From Desulfovibrio sp. (GTDB lineage: Bacteria > Desulfobacterota > Desulfovibrionia > Desulfovibrionales > Desulfovibrionaceae): 64,000 bases of DNA. Made by a program: the position numbers and the translations under genes. Shown piece after piece: positions 33,703 through 46,723 of this stretch; position 1 is the stretch's first letter, and each line of letters begins with the position of its first letter. The notes under the pieces are model-generated. The model was not told the DNA's origin. It saw nothing but the letters and a program-made list of their open reading frames with translations, and ran no database searches. The stretch lies in NCBI GenBank assembly GCA_030145055.1, contig JAQYWK010000001.1, positions 434,001-498,000 of the forward strand, given 5' to 3'.

Positions 33703-36636
33703 TTGACGAACTACGTATCGGAGTATGATTCTAAATTCCTTTCGAATCATAAACCGGATTACAATTTGAGCCAGCAAGATAAAGTTCAGGAATATATAAA
33801 ATCGCTTTTAGCTTCTCCAAATATGGGAGATCAAGTCGTTCACCATAGAGTGATTAACGGCAATACGGCTACATATGGCGAATCACGCCATAAATGGCCT
33901 AAGTCGCTTGATGCTGTCATGAGTTTTCGTGATATTGAAAACCTTTATTCACATCAGGCCGAAGCTACTGACTATGCGCGGGCCGGACGAAATGTTGTTG
34001 TCGCCACCCCTACTGCGAGCGGTAAAACCCTTACTTACAATCTTCCCGTTCTCGAACAATGTCTACGAGATCCAGACAGCCATGCCTTATATCTTTTTCC
34101 GCTCAAAGCATTAGCACAAGATCAGCTCAAAACATTTAATGAGATGACCGCCCTTTTGCCCGAAAACATCCGCCCCGAAGCGGCAATTTATGACGGTGAC
34201 ACCACGCCCTATAAGCGCAAAAAAATACGCGATAACCCGCCGTCAGTTATTCTCACTAATCCTGAAATGCTCCACTTATCTATTCTGCCATACCATGAAA
34301 GATGGGCGCCATTCATCGCTGGTCTTACTCATATTGTAGTAGATGAAGTCCATACCTATCGCGGTGTAATGGGTTCACACATGGCTATGGTTTTCCGTAG
34401 ATTACTTAGAATTTGCAAATTTTACGGTGCTACTCCATCCTTCGTTTTTTCATCTGCAACGGTCGGTAATCCTGCCGCACTTTGCAATGCTCTAACTGGC
34501 CTAGATGTTCACGCCATAACAGATAGCGGAGCCGCGTCCGGCAAACGAAATTTTGTTTTTTTCAACCCCGTAATAAGCCCTTCGAACGCCACTATTCAGC
34601 TCTTAAAGGCGGCACTAGCTAGAGGATTACGCACAATTGTTTATACTCAGTCCCGCAAAATGACTGAGCTTATATCCATGTGGGTCACTAACAAAGCTGG
34701 AAAATATAAAGATAAAATTAGCGCGTATAGAGCAGGATTTCTCCCAGAAGAAAGAAGAGAAATAGAATCCAGAATGTCATCTGGTGAACTACTCGCGGTG
34801 ATATCCACAAGCGCGCTCGAGCTAGGAATTGATATTGGCGGCCTCGATCTCTGCATTATGGTCGGCTATCCCGGTTCAGTAATGGCGACACTTCAACGCG
34901 GCGGACGAGTAGGTAGATCTAATCAAGAATCAGCTGTTATCCTCGTCGGACAAGAAGATGCGCTCGATCAATATTTCATGCGTCATCCAGAAAACTTTTT
35001 CTCACGGCCACCTGAAAACGCGGTGCTGAATCCATATAATCCAGTGATTTTAGAAAAACACCTAATCTGCGCGGCATCTGAACTTACTTTGCGTGAAGAT
35101 GACTATCTTCTTAAGGATGACAAAATTAGAGATAGGGTGCTTGAACTAGAAAAGGCTGGCGTACTTTTACGTAATAAACGTGGTGATGAAATTTATTCCA
35201 AGCGTAAACGTCCACACCGTGAAATATCCTTGCGCGGAGCAGGAAGTACTATTCACATTCAAGATGCGGATACTGCTGAACCAATTGGAACTATTGACGA
35301 AGTAAAAGCACATTCGGAAGCGCACGTGGGCGCTGTATATATTCATCGCGGAAACACCTATTGCATTCAAGAGCTGGATTTAGCGGCAAAAATTATCAAA
35401 GCTGCGAAACAACGAGTCGGTTATTACACCCGCGCTCGTAAAAATAAATCGACAGAAATTTTAGAAGTGTACTCCGAGAAAACAGTTTTCGGAATTGTTA
35501 TGCGTTTTGGTAAACTGAAAGTTACCGAGCAAGTAACAGGTTACGAAAAACGAGCTACGCGTGGCGGACAATTGCTAGGAATAGTACCTTTAGATCTGCC
35601 GCCAGTGGTATTTGAAACGCAAGGTTTATGGATGGAAATTTCATCTGAAATTAAGCGGAAAGCTGAGGATGAGTTTATACATTTCATGGGCGGAATTCAT
35701 GCTGTAGAGCACGCTGCCATCGGAATACTACCGCTGATGGTTTTAACCGATAGAAACGATCTCGGCGGGATTTCCACACCTATGCATGAACAGGTGGATG
35801 GTCCGGCAATATTTATTTATGATGGAATTCCGGGTGGGGCTGGGCTTACCATGCAAGCCTTCGAGCAGGCAGAAGATCTGCTCACTCAAACCTTACAGAT
35901 AGTTTTAGATTGTGAATGCGAACTTGGTTGCCCCACTTGTGTACATTCCCCCAAATGCGGGTCCGGCAATCGTCCAATTGATAAAAGCGCGGCAATTTTT
36001 GTTCTACAAAATATGATCCACGGTGAAACACCACAAAATATTGAGGATAATAAAATGGGCCTTAGACTTTACGGTGAAGAAATTAAAAAAGAAGTGATAG
36101 AGCCGAAGAATTTCGGAGTGCTGGATGTTGAAACCAGAAGATCCGCACAAGAAGTGGGCGGCTGGAATAAAGCTGAACGCATGGGAATTTCAATCGCGGT
36201 ACTATACGATTCTGAACAAGATAAATTTTTCAATTATGAACAGCAGCAGATACCTGAAATGGTCGAACACCTTCAAAAACTAGACCTAATAATCGGCTTT
36301 AATATCGATAGTTTTGATTACAAAGTACTCTCAGGAGTGCATGCTTTCAATTACAAAGGATTAAACACTCTAGATCTACTCATAAAGGTCCACGAAAAAC
36401 TAGGATATCGTCTAAAACTTGATAACATAGCGCAGGCAACATTAGACACAGCAAAAAGTGCTGACGGCCTTCAAGCTCTAGAATGGTGGAAAGAAGACAG
36501 GCTTGATCTTATTACTGAATATTGCACACAGGATGTTGCTGTAACCAGGGATGTCTATCTGTTCGGAAAAGAGCATGGGTATGTTCTTTTTACTAATAAA
36601 GATAAGAAGACTGTGCGTTTACCTATCGATTGGTAG
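33703..36636 (+). CDS. DEAD/H helicase fused to RNase H-like exonuclease (MrfA-MrfB type)
   Basis: A large DNA-repair-type protein of up to 977 residues. Helicase domain: Walker A ATPTASGKT (101-109), DEVH box (214-217), SAT motif, and RGGRVGRS (motif VI). Then a DUF1998 region with a four-cysteine cluster (CELGCPTCVHSPKC) typical of YprA/MrfA. The last 174 residues (from about 804) form a DEDD exonuclease-like domain: D808 and E810 in LDVET, D869 in GFNIDSFDY, D944 in YCTQD. In Bacillus these are two proteins, MrfA helicase and MrfB nuclease, that remove mitomycin adducts. The start is uncertain: TTG at 33703 lacks an RBS and overlaps a possible promoter (TTGACG, 15 bases, TATGAT), so TTG at 33763 is possible. 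Confidence 0.88.
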   Translation: MTNYVSEYDSKFLSNHKPDYNLSQQDKVQEYIKSLLASPNMGDQVVHHRVINGNTATYGESRHKWPKSLDAVMSFRDIENLYSHQAEATDYARAGRNVVVATPTASGKTLTYNLPVLEQCLRDPDSHALYLFPLKALAQDQLKTFNEMTALLPENIRPEAAIYDGDTTPYKRKKIRDNPPSVILTNPEMLHLSILPYHERWAPFIAGLTHIVVDEVHTYRGVMGSHMAMVFRRLLRICKFYGATPSFVFSSATVGNPAALCNALTGLDVHAITDSGAASGKRNFVFFNPVISPSNATIQLLKAALARGLRTIVYTQSRKMTELISMWVTNKAGKYKDKISAYRAGFLPEERREIESRMSSGELLAVISTSALELGIDIGGLDLCIMVGYPGSVMATLQRGGRVGRSNQESAVILVGQEDALDQYFMRHPENFFSRPPENAVLNPYNPVILEKHLICAASELTLREDDYLLKDDKIRDRVLELEKAGVLLRNKRGDEIYSKRKRPHREISLRGAGSTIHIQDADTAEPIGTIDEVKAHSEAHVGAVYIHRGNTYCIQELDLAAKIIKAAKQRVGYYTRARKNKSTEILEVYSEKTVFGIVMRFGKLKVTEQVTGYEKRATRGGQLLGIVPLDLPPVVFETQGLWMEISSEIKRKAEDEFIHFMGGIHAVEHAAIGILPLMVLTDRNDLGGISTPMHEQVDGPAIFIYDGIPGGAGLTMQAFEQAEDLLTQTLQIVLDCECELGCPTCVHSPKCGSGNRPIDKSAAIFVLQNMIHGETPQNIEDNKMGLRLYGEEIKKEVIEPKNFGVLDVETRRSAQEVGGWNKAERMGISIAVLYDSEQDKFFNYEQQQIPEMVEHLQKLDLIIGFNIDSFDYKVLSGVHAFNYKGLNTLDLLIKVHEKLGYRLKLDNIAQATLDTAKSADGLQALEWWKEDRLDLITEYCTQDVAVTRDVYLFGKEHGYVLFTNKDKKTVRLPIDW

Positions 36637-36671
36637 GGACTATTTGTAGGAATAATTTATAGCTGTAATAA

Positions 36672-36711
36672 AAAAATCGAACTTGTAAGGATTACCTACA
36701 AGCTCGATTTT
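36672..36711. terminator. Bidirectional terminator
   Basis: An AAAATCGA(A)CTTGTA...TACAAG(C)TCGATTTT stem between the converging helicase and gyrA-TPR operons. Confidence 0.8.
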
Positions 36712-36752
36712 AATTCAATTCCAATTAACTCTCAATCCGATCAAATCTAATT

Positions 36753-37568
36753 TTATCGAATAGCTTTTAGCTTCTTTTCAGACTCAAGCTTCTTCATATA
36801 ATCCAGCTTATAGCGAACGGCATGCGGATTAGGATATGTATAAATTATGCCTTCTAGCAACTCAACAGCCTTCGTATACTCATGTTTTTGTTCATAAATA
36901 TCAGCCAGCATAAATGTTGCTTTTGCGTGCACATTCTCCGGCATATCTTTCATCAATATCATTTTTTTCAGCTCTAATTCTGCCCTTTCCCATGCCTGAA
37001 TAAGAGTCAGAGTATGCGCCATTTCATAAAGAGCCTTCGCCTTCGTATCAGAATTTAGCGTTGTATCTGAAAGATCATTATACGTATAAATTGCTAAATC
37101 ATAATTTCTCAACTTCCGAAAAGTCTGCGCTAGCAAAGTTCTGGTTGAATCAACCTGTTCAGGTGGCTGATTCGGAAATTCTAAGCTTTTTTCAAGTGCT
37201 TCCACTGCTAATTTATACTGGCCGTTTCTTACATACATTTCAGCTAACTTACGTTTAAGTTCAGCTGCCAGTTCTTTTTTGTGACCAAATTCAAGGTACA
37301 TAGCTTCTAAAAGAGAAGCTCCTCTTTCACTATCTTGACGTACCTCAGAATCAATTTTCACTAAGTATTCCCAAGCTTCAAGCCTGTCTTTACCTTGCGG
37401 ATTATTCTGAAGGTATCTTTCAAAACCTTTTTCAGAATCAACATAAAAGCCACTAATAAAATTCTGCCTAGCTTTTTCGATAGCTTCAGAACGGTCATCA
37501 ACAGGTTTCTCACACCCCTGAACCATAAGGATCAGGGATGCGAGAATTAATATTAACCACTTTCTCAT
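36753..37568 (-). CDS. TPR-repeat lipoprotein
   Basis: A 271-residue secreted protein. The signal peptide ends in a lipobox (LILMVQGC, cysteine near residue 19). The rest is helical with TPR-like repeats: FISGFYVDSEKGFERYL, MYVRNGQYKLAVEALEKSL, FRKLRNYDLAIYTYNDL and IYEQKHEYTKAVELLEGII. It probably acts as a protein-binding scaffold on an envelope face. It overlaps the gyrA stop by one base (TAATG), so it is co-translated with gyrA, an odd pairing. Confidence 0.85.
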   Translation of the reverse strand: MRKWLILILASLILMVQGCEKPVDDRSEAIEKARQNFISGFYVDSEKGFERYLQNNPQGKDRLEAWEYLVKIDSEVRQDSERGASLLEAMYLEFGHKKELAAELKRKLAEMYVRNGQYKLAVEALEKSLEFPNQPPEQVDSTRTLLAQTFRKLRNYDLAIYTYNDLSDTTLNSDTKAKALYEMAHTLTLIQAWERAELELKKMILMKDMPENVHAKATFMLADIYEQKHEYTKAVELLEGIIYTYPNPHAVRYKLDYMKKLESEKKLKAIR

Positions 37569-40018
37569 TATTCGGTTTCGCTCTCATCAATGACAGGCAC
37601 TTCAATGCCATCATCCATTACGAGATCAAATCCTACTGCATTATCATTATCGGCCATCTTAACAAGTCTTACGCCCTGAGTAGCTCTACCTACTAGGCTA
37701 ACGTCTTTGACTCCAAGACGGATAATCTTATTACCAGAAGTAAGAAGAACAACTTCATCATCCGCAGATACCATGATGGAACCAAGAACCTTACCAGTCT
37801 TAGTAGTAACACGCATGCTGATGATACCTTTACCGCCTCGTGTCTGCAGACGATGCTGTTCAATCTTGGTGCGTTTACCGTAACCGCCTTCGGATATGGT
37901 AAGGAGCTGAGTACGTTCTTCATCTCCAGTAACAACACCTGAAACAACTTCATCTTTAGGACGAAGAGCAATACCCTTCACGCCGCTTGCGACTCGTCCC
38001 ATGGAGCGAGCATCCTGACAGCTAAATCTGATTGAAGTTCCGTTCTTGGTAACAAGAATGGCTTCTGAATCAGCGCTAACCTGCTGGACCGTGATCAAAA
38101 CATCATCCTCTTTCATTGCTACAGCGCGGATACCGGACTGTCTGCAATTACGATAGAGAGCAATGCTGGAACGTTTAATCATTCCTTTCTTGGTCACAAA
38201 CAGGAAGAAGCGATCTTCTTCAAATTCACGCATAGTAAGCGCTGTTGCGATGGTTTCGTCTTTCTCCAACGGCAACAAGTTAGCTATGTGTGCGCCTCGT
38301 GCAATACGGCTAGCTTCGGGAACCTGATGTACTTTAATTTTGAACATCTTTCCTTTCGAAGTGAACAGTACCAAATACTGATGATTTGAGGTGGTCAGGA
38401 AAGTATGGATAAAGTCTCCATCCTTAGTCTGAACTCCCGCAATACCTTTTCCGCCTCGTTTCTGCTGATGATAGTTTGAAAGAGGTGTACGCTTAATGTA
38501 TCCGCGTCTGGAAAGAGTAATTACTGCGTCATCATCAGGAATGAGATCTTCGATATCGATATCATTTGGATTCTGATCAAGAAGTACTGTTTTACGATCT
38601 GTTGAGTAGTTTTCTTTAATCTCAACTAGTTCATCACGTATTACAGATTTAAGTACTTCTTCGTTTTCCAAAATAGATTTGAAGTATTCAATCTTTTTGA
38701 GGATTTCAGCATATTCTTCAAGAATTTTTTCATGCTCGAGATTTGTAAGTCTCTGCAATCTCATATCTAGAATAGCTTGAGCTTGTACTTTCGAAAAATC
38801 AAAACGAGCCATAAGGCCGAGTCTAGCTTCGTCACCATTGCTGGATGCTCTGATGATTTTTACTACTTCATCAATGTTATCAAGAGCTATTCTCAAACCT
38901 TCTAGGATATGAGCACGCTTTTCGCATTTATCAAGGTCAAACCTTGTGCGCCTGATAATTACTTCTCTGCGATGTTCCAGGAAGAAGCTAAGCACCTGTT
39001 TCAGGTTCATGAGCATTGGTCTGTTTCCAGACACTGCCATCATGTTGATACCGAAACTGGTTTCAAGCTGTGTGAATTTGTAAAGTGAATTGATGATGAT
39101 ATCAGCTATTGCGCCTCGTTTGAGGTCAATAACAATGCGGATACCTTTACGGTCAGATTCGTCACGAAGATCAGAAACACCATCTATTCTACCTTCACCA
39201 ATCAGCAGCGCAATTTTTTCAACAAGGCTGGATTTGTTCAGAGCATAAGGAATTTCGCTGACAACGATACTTTGACGACCGTTTTTGAGTTCTTCAACAG
39301 CAACAACACCGCGAATTTTAATACTTCCGCGACCTGTTTTATATGCTTCTTCTAGTCCCTTTCCACCGAAGCAAAGAGCTGCAGTAGGAAAGTCAGGCCC
39401 TTTAATATGAACCATGAGATCATCAATTGTACACTCAGGAGCGTCCAGAAGATGCAAAGTTCCATTTAATAGTTCACGTAAATTGTGAGGAGGAATATTT
39501 GTGGCCATACCAACTGCGATACCTGTTGTACCGTTCAGCAGAAGGTTAGGAACTTTTGTTGGTAGAACAGTCGGTTCTTGCAGAGAGTTATCATAGTTGT
39601 CTCTGAAATCGACTGTGTTTTTTTCAAGATCAGCTAGGAACTCTGAACTTAACCTTGTCATTCTGGATTCAGTATAACGCATCGCAGCCGCTGCATCACC
39701 GTCAATGGAACCGAAGTTACCCTGACCGTCTACAAGCGGATCGCGCATAGAAAATCCCTGCGCCATACGTACTAAAGCATCGTAAACAGCAGAATCACCA
39801 TGTGGGTGATACTTACCAATTACGTCACCGACGATACGGGCAGATTTTTTGTATGATCTGTTATAATGGTTTCCAAGTTCATGCATTGCGTAAAGAATAC
39901 GTCTATGAACCGGCTTTAGACCATCTCTTACGTCAGGGATAGCTCTCCCTATGATGACGCTTAGAGAGTACTCTAAGTACGATTTTTTAAGTTCTTCTTC
40001 GATAGTAATCTGAGCCAC
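37568..40018 (-). CDS. gyrA: DNA gyrase subunit A
   Basis: An 816-residue topoisomerase II subunit that cuts and reseals DNA with GyrB to introduce negative supercoils. The start is GTG, six bases after GGAGG. The catalytic tyrosine is Y115 in [11 protein letters not shown]. The quinolone region has S76 and D80 in [10 protein letters not shown], equivalent to wild-type S83/D87 of E. coli. The GyrA box is QKRGGKG, a variant of QRRGGKG, and the C-terminal beta-pinwheel repeats follow to the acidic end. It lies 125 bases after gyrB; a CRP-type palindrome lies in that gap. Confidence 0.97.
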   Translation of the reverse strand: MAQITIEEELKKSYLEYSLSVIIGRAIPDVRDGLKPVHRRILYAMHELGNHYNRSYKKSARIVGDVIGKYHPHGDSAVYDALVRMAQGFSMRDPLVDGQGNFGSIDGDAAAAMRYTESRMTRLSSEFLADLEKNTVDFRDNYDNSLQEPTVLPTKVPNLLLNGTTGIAVGMATNIPPHNLRELLNGTLHLLDAPECTIDDLMVHIKGPDFPTAALCFGGKGLEEAYKTGRGSIKIRGVVAVEELKNGRQSIVVSEIPYALNKSSLVEKIALLIGEGRIDGVSDLRDESDRKGIRIVIDLKRGAIADIIINSLYKFTQLETSFGINMMAVSGNRPMLMNLKQVLSFFLEHRREVIIRRTRFDLDKCEKRAHILEGLRIALDNIDEVVKIIRASSNGDEARLGLMARFDFSKVQAQAILDMRLQRLTNLEHEKILEEYAEILKKIEYFKSILENEEVLKSVIRDELVEIKENYSTDRKTVLLDQNPNDIDIEDLIPDDDAVITLSRRGYIKRTPLSNYHQQKRGGKGIAGVQTKDGDFIHTFLTTSNHQYLVLFTSKGKMFKIKVHQVPEASRIARGAHIANLLPLEKDETIATALTMREFEEDRFFLFVTKKGMIKRSSIALYRNCRQSGIRAVAMKEDDVLITVQQVSADSEAILVTKNGTSIRFSCQDARSMGRVASGVKGIALRPKDEVVSGVVTGDEERTQLLTISEGGYGKRTKIEQHRLQTRGGKGIISMRVTTKTGKVLGSIMVSADDEVVLLTSGNKIIRLGVKDVSLVGRATQGVRLVKMADNDNAVGFDLVMDDGIEVPVIDESETE

Positions 40019-40068
40019 TGTTGTCCTCCGATTGAAAACGGAAATTAGGCTGATCTAAAGCATGTTTT

Positions 40069-40086
40069 ATGTGATTTAACTCACAT
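40069..40086. promoter_or_regulatory. CRP/FNR-type palindrome upstream of gyrA
   Basis: ATGTGATTTAACTCACAT: a perfect TGTGA-N6-TCACA inverted repeat in the gyrB-gyrA gap, 51-68 bases before the gyrA start. It matches the classical CRP-family operator form. Which CRP/FNR homologue would use it is unknown. Confidence 0.55.
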
Positions 40087-40143
40087 ACATATTTTAAATA
40101 TCCTGTGTAAAATCAAATATATAATAGTCAGTTTCAACTGAAA

Positions 40144-43700
<3,557 letters not shown>

Positions 43701-43833
43701 TATATTCTCCTTGTAAATTTAATAAGCTGCGTTCGTATGTTTCTTAGTAACTTAAAGCTTTAGAAACATTGAATAATTTATAGACATTCAGTGTTGCTCA
43801 ATTTGAACATATGAACACTCTTTTTTAACTTGT

Positions 43834-45138
43834 TCAGTTTGAAACACGTACTAGACACATACTCTTCAAATCTATCAACAGTCTTTTCAAAACCTTATCA
43901 TCCCTTTGTAATTCTTGTATTTTTTTAACAGAATAAAGAACAGTACTATGATCTTTGCCCCCAAAAATCCTTCCGAGTGCCGGATAGGATATTCCCAAAA
44001 GCTCTCTGCAAAGGTACATTGCAATCTGTCTTGCATAGGCAGTAATCTTGTGTCTTTTGCTACCTGTAAGGTCTGAAGGTTTGAGGTTAAAATGGGTTGA
44101 AACAGACTTGATAATAAATTCAGGAGTAAGTGTCTCATCTGTTTTTTCTTCTGTGTTGTTCAGGATATTTTCAAAATCTCTGTCATCCATGTTCTTGCGT
44201 ACAAGTTCTCTGAATGCAGTAAGTTTAATAATTATACCCTGAAGATATCTGAAATCCTGAAATCTTTGAGATAGAGTCAGAATTTGATCTTTGGTCAAAG
44301 GAAGTTTCTTAAGTTTACATTGTCTCTGGATGTAGTTTGCCCTTATTTCAAGATCTGGGCGCTTGAGAGTGACTATTAATCCCCATTCTAGTCTAGACTT
44401 CAGGTTGGGGTCTAAGAAGTCGTAGGAGGCTAATTTGTCAGAGCAACTGAAAACCATCTGTTTTCCGTTCTCGTAAAAATTGTTGAAAATAGAAATGAGT
44501 TCCTGCTGTAGGTTTTCGTATTTTCTAAGCTGCTTAAGGTCATCAAGGAAGAAATATTCAAAATCAAAAAAATAATTCCTTGCCCGCATAGGATCTCCGC
44601 TGAAACGGACAGAGTAAATATTTTGAATGTCGTCTATGGTTCCAATGAAAATTTTATCGCGATCAATTTTTTTGCTTATCTCGTTTGCTACAGCTTTCAG
44701 CAGGTGAGTTTTACCGGATCCGCTTTTGCCGCAGATAACAAAAGGGTTGAAAGCTACATTTTCAACTTTTGTTACTTCTTTTGCGGAAGCTAGGGGGAAG
44801 TAATTCTTTTTACTTGTGAGAAAATTTTCAAATGTAAATTTGTGGCCGAAGGGGAAATCAATTTTTTTGGTATCAGATATTTTTACAGCGGACTGGGATC
44901 CGGAAGAGCCGTTATTAGAATACGAAACAGAAAACCCGCTGCCTAGGAAAAGCCCAAGTTGTTCTTCAAACTTATCTTGGATGCTGCTCTTGAACCATTG
45001 ACCGAAAAAAGCATGTGGAAAAGTAACCATGACAAATCCGGTATCATCGGAAACTTCGATGTTGATGGGATCAAACCAGCGTATTAAGTCTGAATCAGAG
45101 CAAGTATTCAGGAGGTTATTTCTAAGTTCGTTTTTCAC
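43834..45138 (-). CDS. dnaA: Chromosomal replication initiator DnaA (divergent)
   Basis: A 434-residue DnaA with domain I (1-75), a short Ser/Gly-rich linker (about 76-92), the AAA+ domain (about 95-310), and a C-terminal DNA-binding domain with the signature GISYPALGRIFGGKDHSTVL. Walker A is GKSGSGKT (137-144) rather than the usual GxGLGKT, and Walker B is YFFLDD (to D200). The recognition helix 'GKDHSTV' is intact, so it should bind standard DnaA boxes. The linker is shorter than usual. It heads the minus-strand dnaA-dnaN-gyrB-gyrA block. Confidence 0.93.
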   Translation of the reverse strand: MKNELRNNLLNTCSDSDLIRWFDPINIEVSDDTGFVMVTFPHAFFGQWFKSSIQDKFEEQLGLFLGSGFSVSYSNNGSSGSQSAVKISDTKKIDFPFGHKFTFENFLTSKKNYFPLASAKEVTKVENVAFNPFVICGKSGSGKTHLLKAVANEISKKIDRDKIFIGTIDDIQNIYSVRFSGDPMRARNYFFDFEYFFLDDLKQLRKYENLQQELISIFNNFYENGKQMVFSCSDKLASYDFLDPNLKSRLEWGLIVTLKRPDLEIRANYIQRQCKLKKLPLTKDQILTLSQRFQDFRYLQGIIIKLTAFRELVRKNMDDRDFENILNNTEEKTDETLTPEFIIKSVSTHFNLKPSDLTGSKRHKITAYARQIAMYLCRELLGISYPALGRIFGGKDHSTVLYSVKKIQELQRDDKVLKRLLIDLKSMCLVRVSN

Positions 45139-45390
45139 GTGATTTTTTTATTTTATACCAGTGCTATATCTAGTTGAAATTTATGTAAAAAATATCTAAT
45201 TATTTTTATTCCAAAAGCCAGTCGTTCTTATACATTAAAAGAAAGCTTTAGCCAAGACAGATATGGCTTTAAAACCATTTTAAACTTCGTTGGCTGTACA
45301 AAATTCATTTTAAAATTAAAATTGCATTAAGAGGGCTTTTAAGCCACAATCTCTGTTCTTATTAATCTTAATTAAAATGGAGTCTTTTCA
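45139..45390. other. AT-rich gap between divergent dnaA and DUF39 gene
   Basis: 252 bases of AT-rich sequence with long T and A runs next to dnaA, the classical place for oriC, but without any TTATNCACA box on either strand that I can find. It holds the dnaA and DUF39-gene promoters. It is a possible origin only by position. Confidence 0.3.
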
Positions 45391-46563
45391 ATGGCGAAGA
45401 CCTTTGAAGTCAATAAGACTATAAAAGAAATAAACGAGCGCATTAAAAATGGTAAAGCTGTAGTCGTCAACGCTGAAGAAATGGTCGAAATAGTCCGTTC
45501 TAAGGGCAAAGTTGAAGCAGCAAAAGAAATAGACGTTGTAACAACCGGTACTTTTTCACCCATGTGTTCTTCAGGGCTACTGTTCAATATTGGGCAGGAA
45601 CCACCTACCATGAAGACTTCAGAGGTGTGGCTGAACAATGTGCCATGTTATGCTGGAATTGCCGCTGCAGACTCTTATATTGGTGTTACAGAGCCTGCTG
45701 AGGATGATCCGCTTAACAAAGTATACCCGGGCAGATTTGCTTATGGTGGAGGTCATGTAATCGAAGATTTGATTGCAGGTAAGACTGTTCGCCTTAAAGC
45801 TAAAGCTTACGGGACTGATTGTTATCCGCGCAAAGAGATTGAAAAAGACATCACTCTGAAAGATTTACCTAACGCAATTATGTTAAACCCTCGTAATTGT
45901 TATCAAAATTATAATTGTGCTGTTAATATGACTAGCCGTACAATTTATACATACATGGGGCCGCTTAAAGCTAATCAGCGTAATGCTAACTATGCTACAG
46001 CTGGTCAGCTTTCACCACTTTTCAACGATCCGTATTTGAAGACTATCGGTTTAGGAACACGCATCTTCTTGGCAGGAGCTAAGGGATACGTAATTGGAGC
46101 GGGAACGCAGCATGTTAAAAACCCCGCACGTAACGAAAGAGGCATACCTCTTGGTGGATCTGGAACCCTTATGATTAAGGGTAATTTGGAAGGAATGGAT
46201 CCACGTTATTTCCGCGGGCTAAGTTTTCAGGGATACGGCTGTACGGCTTCTGTCGGTATTGGAATTCCAATTCCGATTCTTAACGAAGAAATGGCATGGT
46301 TCACTGGAGTAAGTGACGCTGATATTCAGATGCCAGTAAAAGATTACGGTTACGACTATCCTAACGGGATTGGCCGTGCTCTTGCTCATGTCACTTTTGA
46401 GGAACTAAAATCAGGTGAAATAACTGTGAATGGTAAGGTTATCCCGACTGTTCCGATGACAAGTCATGTCATGTCACTAGAAATTGCAGATAAGCTCAAA
46501 TCATGGATTCAGAAAGGGGATTTCCTTTTAACTGAGCCTGTTGAAGAAATTGAGTCTACATAA
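45391..46563 (+). CDS. DUF39 homocysteine biosynthesis protein
   Basis: A 390-residue protein of the DUF39 (HcyBio) family. In methanogens and sulfate reducers this family is required for making homocysteine from aspartate semialdehyde with a sulfur donor, bypassing the O-acyl-homoserine route. Conserved-looking parts are TTGTFSPMCSSG (C59), YAGIAAADSYIGVTE, NPRNCYQNYNCAVN and SFQGYGCTASVGIGIPIP. No ferredoxin domain is fused; relatives may carry CBS or ferredoxin partners, and none is next to it here. RBS GGAG. It is divergent from dnaA and monocistronic, with a terminator after it. Confidence 0.88.
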   Translation: MAKTFEVNKTIKEINERIKNGKAVVVNAEEMVEIVRSKGKVEAAKEIDVVTTGTFSPMCSSGLLFNIGQEPPTMKTSEVWLNNVPCYAGIAAADSYIGVTEPAEDDPLNKVYPGRFAYGGGHVIEDLIAGKTVRLKAKAYGTDCYPRKEIEKDITLKDLPNAIMLNPRNCYQNYNCAVNMTSRTIYTYMGPLKANQRNANYATAGQLSPLFNDPYLKTIGLGTRIFLAGAKGYVIGAGTQHVKNPARNERGIPLGGSGTLMIKGNLEGMDPRYFRGLSFQGYGCTASVGIGIPIPILNEEMAWFTGVSDADIQMPVKDYGYDYPNGIGRALAHVTFEELKSGEITVNGKVIPTVPMTSHVMSLEIADKLKSWIQKGDFLLTEPVEEIEST

Positions 46564-46604
46564 AAAAACTTATTTTTAAGCAATTACAATTTATTCTGAC
46601 TTCA

Positions 46605-46657
46605 TAAAAATCCAGAATATTGCACAATTTAAATGTGCGGTATTCTGGATTTTTTTC
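46605..46657 (+). terminator. Terminator after the DUF39 gene
   Basis: A long inverted repeat (AAAAATCCAGAATA...TATTCTGGATTTTT with inner TGCACA...TGTGCG) and T run. Confidence 0.88.
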
Positions 46658-46723
46658 TTGCAGAATTAAATGATTGCAGTCATTCTCGCTCTTCGTTTTT
46701 AACCACAACCAAACGTATAATAA

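Noticed and set aside
45139-45390. oriC call on the basis of position
   Set aside because: No DnaA boxes found; listed only as a low-confidence region.
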